Below are positions 60,732-64,000 of a stretch of 64,000 nt of DNA, piece by piece. The stretch comes from Symbiodinium natans (lineage: Eukaryota > Sar > Dinophyceae > Suessiales > Symbiodiniaceae): assembly GCA_905221605.1 (NCBI GenBank), contig CAJNDS010002623.1, positions 533,501 through 597,500 on the forward strand. The letters run 5' to 3'. The notes beneath the pieces are model-generated. The model was not told where the DNA came from and did no database searches. It was given only the letters and a program-made list of their open reading frames with translations. Made by a program: the position numbers and the translations under genes. The first letter of the stretch is position 1, and each line of letters begins with the position of its first letter.

Positions 60732-62205
60732 ACCAATAACCCTTAGACTCTAGGCTCCCTAGGCCCATGAACCCACAAGCCCGGCAATCCTGCAAACCCG
60801 ATGATCCCTTAAAACCCCCAAAGCCTCTAAATCCGGGAAAGCCCATCAGCCCCCGAAGCCCGATACGCTAGAAACATTACATCTCCCTAAACCCTGAACC
60901 CTGAACCCTAAGCTCTAAACCCTAAACCCTGAACCCGAAACCCTAAACCCGAAACCCTAAACCCTAAACCCTTCTCCCTAAGCCCTGCCTGCCGCCTCAG
61001 TGCTTCGGCTTGCGAGCGCAGGCCATCGCCTGAGCGGCCGGAGTGCTGGAAGGAAGCATTCTTGGAGTGTTTAGGGTTTAGGGCTAGGGCTTTAGGGGTT
61101 TTCAGGGGTTTACGGGCCTTTGGGGGTTTAGGGGTAGGGTTTTCGGAATTAGAGTTTAGGGACGTTGGGGGCCTTAAGGGTTTTGAGCTTTGAGGGCTAA
61201 GGGGGTTGAGGGGGAGTTTGGGATGGTTCTGCCTGCCCAGAAACACAATACGTCCGGGACGCAGAAGTTGCTTCCATGTCTACCCTAAACCCTAAACCCT
61301 AAACCCTAAACCCTACACCCCACAGCACAACTTAGGAGACCCAACACCCGAACTAAACCCACGACCCGAAGCCCGGAACCCTCCATCCAACTCCCGTCTC
61401 TGTCGATGATACTGCCTACGAACTGCACGCGAAATATGGCCCCCCTCTCCCCCCCTCCCCCCCGTAGGGGTTGTTATCTTGTTTTTTTTTTTTTTTTTTT
61501 TGGGGGGGAGGGGGTTCTTAAGCAAACAGGGGTTTCTGGAAACTAGCAGTTCCTGATTGGGGTCCTCAATATACGGGAATCTTACTATTCGGGTGTCTAT
61601 ATTGGGGGTCCCCTATTTTTGTAAACCCCCCAAATATCGTAGAACCCTTCCCTCAAGCGAGCCACGCTCGTCGCTCCATGATCGCTTCACCTGGCGAAGT
61701 GAAACTACGGACTGCGGTTTGGAGCTCCTTTATGTTTACCCTCCAAGCAAGCAGGGTTATAAGTACCTTAATGGGTTTATAAGGAATTATAAGTATAGTT
61801 GCCTTACTTATGACACCACTGACTAAGTCGCCTGATCCTTGAAGCAGGGTTTAGGGGCTTCTGCTGGGGCTTTCGGGCTTTCGGGCTTTAGGGCATTAGG
61901 GCTTTAGGGGTTTAGGGGTTTAAGGGTTTAGCGCTAAACATTTTCGGGGGGGCTTCCTGAAAGTTTGGTTCTTGGGAGTTTACGGTTTAGGGTTTAGGAC
62001 TTGCAGGGTTTAGGGTTTAGGGTTTAGGGTTTAGGGCTTGCAGGGTTCAGGATTAAGGGGAGCCTTGTTATTGGGGCCGTTCAAGGGGGATTCTACTGTT
62101 CACATACATACTTCGGGGCCATAACGGGGAGAACTAAAATCTTGGGAAACCCCTATGTAGGGAGCTCAGGGCTTATGAGGTTTCAGGATTTATAAGCTTG
62201 GGAGT
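60732..62205. other. Repeats and elements
   Basis: Degenerate heptamers 60890-60975 and 61060-61150; T-run/G-run with F-family arm 61470-61527; G2 61561-61632; C-family relative 61741-61846; arrays to 62040. No gene I would defend. Confidence 0.5.
61561..61632. mobile_element. Family G element G2
   Basis: GGTCCTCAATATACGGGAAT, CTTACTATTCGGG, then CCCCTATTTTTGTAAACCCC. Confidence 0.6.
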
Positions 62206-62400
62206 GGGATCTGGGCTTTGCTGGCTGTTGAAAGACCACTTGCAGACCGAATTCTTGTGTACTGGAGCCCGAAATTGAACGAGGTCATACAGTCCCCTCG
62301 ATGGTGCAAGACTTCAGGCAAAGCATCGAGGGCCCAAGCCCTGAAACCCCATGTATGGGTTCAATCCAAAAAAATTCCAAACTTGGATTCCAAACCCTAA
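62206..62400 (+). CDS. 65-codon exon or ORF, unknown
   Basis: Open from a TTGGGAG acceptor: LLAVERPLADRILVYWSPKL, NEVIQSPRWCKTSGKASRAQ, LKPHVWVQSKKIPNLDSK, stop inside CCCTAAG units. Long, basic and protein-like. No family recognised. The stop in telomeric sequence suggests the frame may be cut short. Confidence 0.48.
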   Translation, partial: GIWALLAVERPLADRILVYWSPKLNEVIQSPRWCKTSGKASRAQALKPHVWVQSKKIPNLDSKP

Positions 62401-62465
62401 GCCCTAAGCCCTGAACCTAAGCCCTAAACCCTAAACCCCTTGCAAAGGGTTCAGGGCTGCAAGTT

Positions 62466-62528
62466 TAGGGAGGGCCGGTCCTTGTAGAGGTCGTCCATGA
62501 GGCGCGAGGCATTGATGCTGCTCAGGTC
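62466..62528 (-). CDS. 21-codon exon
   Basis: After GTTGACACCAG|G: DLSSINASRLMDDLYKDRPS then L; GC-ending codons. Donor not clear. Confidence 0.48.
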
Positions 62529-62568
62529 CTGGTGTCAACCACCCTTGGGTGATTTAAGGGGTTGGGGT

Positions 62569-62755
62569 TTAGGGTTTAGGGTTTAGGGTTTAGGGTTTAG
62601 GGCTTAGGGCTTAGGGTTTAGGGTTTAGGGTTTAGTGGTTAGGGTTTAGGTTTAGGGATCAGGGTTCAGGGTTCAGGGTTCAGGGTTTAGGGTTTAGGGT
62701 TTAGGGTTTAGGGTTTAGGGTTTAGGGTTTAGGGTTTAGGGTTTAGGGTTTGTAT
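62569..62755 (+). repeat. TTTAGGG array with variants
   Basis: About 26 units with CTTAGGG and TTCAGGG blocks. Confidence 0.95.
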
Positions 62756-62801
62756 GGGAGGCAGGATTCGGGGGTTAGGTTTCAGAAGTGATGTGTTGGG
62801 G

Positions 62802-62850
62802 TTTGGATGTTCCCTGTAGTAACAGTCCTCTGACTAGGGCTTCTAGGACT
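62802..62850. mobile_element. Family B fragment B6
   Basis: GGATGTTCCCTGTAGTAACA then GTCCTC; its second half is replaced by TTTAGGG units from 62853. Confidence 0.45.
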
Positions 62851-62876
62851 GAGGGTTTAGGGTTTAGGGTTTCAGG

Positions 62877-63002
62877 TTGGGATGTTCCCCCTTCTACGAA
62901 CAGTCCTTAATAGGGATTACAGTACCCCCCCCCCCCCCACACACCCCCCCCCTTATTACAATCCCTAGTAGGAACTGCTAGTTATAAGGGGGAACATCCC
63001 AA
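62877..63002. mobile_element. Family B element B3 with internal C-run
   Basis: TTGGGATGTTCCCCCTTCTA to TATAAGGGGGAACATCCCAA; the middle carries C15-ACACAC-C9. Confidence 0.7.
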
Positions 63003-63071
63003 TACTGGGGCTCATTAAGCACGTGTCGGATGCTTGCTTGTCGTCCAAGCTGTTGCTTAAACACTCCCTGT

Positions 63072-63124
63072 CCCCCCCCCCCCCCCCCAAAAAAAAAAAA
63101 AAAAAAACAAACAAACAAACAAAC
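63072..63124 (+). repeat. Poly-C/poly-A/CAAA tract
   Basis: C17, A19, then five CAAA units. Confidence 0.95.
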
Positions 63125-63485
63125 AAAAGGAAAGAACGCAAACACAGATCCCGGACACCCTAAACCACCAAACCCTAAAACCTTAACCGTACAAGTCTAA
63201 GGCTCAGTCAGTCATCAAGGGCTCAGGTTTAGGGTTCAGAATTTGGGGGATTCCAGTGCAATATAGTGCAATCAAAGATTTCAGCTGTGTTTAAGCCTTG
63301 TTTGCGCATTGAGCTGGGGCTATGCGGAGGTGTTGTGAAGTTGATATGAGCCTACAGGAAGGACGTAAAACCCCAAACCCCAAAGCTTAAACCTAAACTC
63401 GAAGCCATAAATCAAAGACTCTTAGCCTCAGACTGACATGGTGGCCGCAGCACTTCCGTTTTATTCCACGTCTCCGCACGCACAG

Positions 63486-63514
63486 GCGCTGCAACACGGT
63501 GCCAAGAGATTGGG
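63486..63514 (+). CDS. Small exon with telomere-derived donor
   Basis: After CCACGTCTCCGCACGCACAG|G: ALQHGAKRL, ending TTGGG|GTTTAGG. Confidence 0.38.
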
Positions 63515-63616
63515 GTTTAGGGTCTAGGGTTCAGGGTGTTTGGAATCAGGGTCCAGCACTCAGGACACAACCTCTTGCCCCCAAACCCTCAAACCCTCAT
63601 GTGATCCAAGTCTCCA

Positions 63617-63680
63617 AACCCTAAACCCTAAACCCTAAACCCTAAACCCTCAACCCTAAACCCTAAACCCTAAACCCTGT
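63617..63680 (-). repeat. CCCTAAA array
   Basis: Nine units, one CCCTCAA. Confidence 0.95.
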
Positions 63681-63771
63681 AAGCCAGCGTTCCAAGAGAA
63701 GACAGCGATTCGAGGCTCCACCCGAGTCGGTTCAAAAACTTGAAAGTTGGCCGTTTCTGCCAGGAGCCTTT

Positions 63772-64000
63772 AGGGTTTAGGGTTTAGGGTTTAGGGTTTA
63801 GGGTTTAGGGTTTAGGGTAGGTCTTGAGGAATCTAAGGAGGTTAGGGATTAGGGTTTGGGGGTGTTGGGGTTGGGGGGATTAGGCTTTAGGGTTTGGTGT
63901 GTAAGGGTTGGGGGCCGGGGGTTTAGGGATTAGGGTTTAGGGCTTGGGGGTTTAGGGTTTTGGGGGTGTAGGGTTGGGGGTTTAGGGTTTGGGCTTTAAG
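63772..64000 (+). repeat. TTTAGGG array and degenerate G/T-rich tail to the window end
   Basis: Perfect units to 63819, then GGGGGTTTAGGGATTAGGG-type sequence. Confidence 0.85.

Overview
The window looks like nuclear DNA of a dinoflagellate-type alga (inference). It is saturated with blocks of the TTTAGGG telomere heptamer in both orientations, from a few copies to about 200 bp, spaced every few hundred bases over all 64 kb. Between them lie short exon-like islands, many small inverted-repeat elements, long G/C homopolymers and microsatellites. Acceptors are mostly AG followed by G, and one nuclear-looking LAGLIDADG endonuclease gene is present. No dinoflagellate spliced-leader relic, rRNA or tRNA was recognised, so the lineage is not proven; any TTTAGGG-telomere lineage with repeat-packed introns remains possible.

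Layout. Bases 1-9.4 kb hold mostly minus-strand exon islands separated by arrays and elements. From 9.9 to 12.1 kb islands lie on both strands, and at 12.17-14.58 kb there is a composite foldback-like element of G/C-hairpin tandem units. From 14.8 to 25.9 kb is the richest stretch: several two- to four-exon models whose reading phases agree, on both strands. From 26 to 40 kb repeats (9-bp minisatellite, long poly-C, telomeric variants) alternate with single islands. The LAGLIDADG gene is at 40.57-41.69 kb (minus). From 42 to 64 kb the same mosaic continues with fewer islands.

Main observation. Many islands are bounded by telomere-like sequence that itself supplies the splice signals: the exon stops exactly where GTTTAGG begins (G|GTTTAGG donor), and some start after TTTAG, CTTAG or TTCAG (acceptor). 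The cleanest case is 29435-29722, a complete small reading frame whose first intron is a 91-nt array of the heptamer. At least a dozen families of short elements also occur; several sit exactly at exon boundaries, carry GT and AG in their inverted ends, or show 4-10 bp flanking direct repeats, as introner elements do.

Limits. Exon calls were made by eye from open phase, codon look, splice consensus and phase agreement. Opposite-strand reading was often also open, so single islands are tentative, phase-consistent models are better, and functions are mostly unknown. RNA-seq of the source organism would settle nearly all of it.
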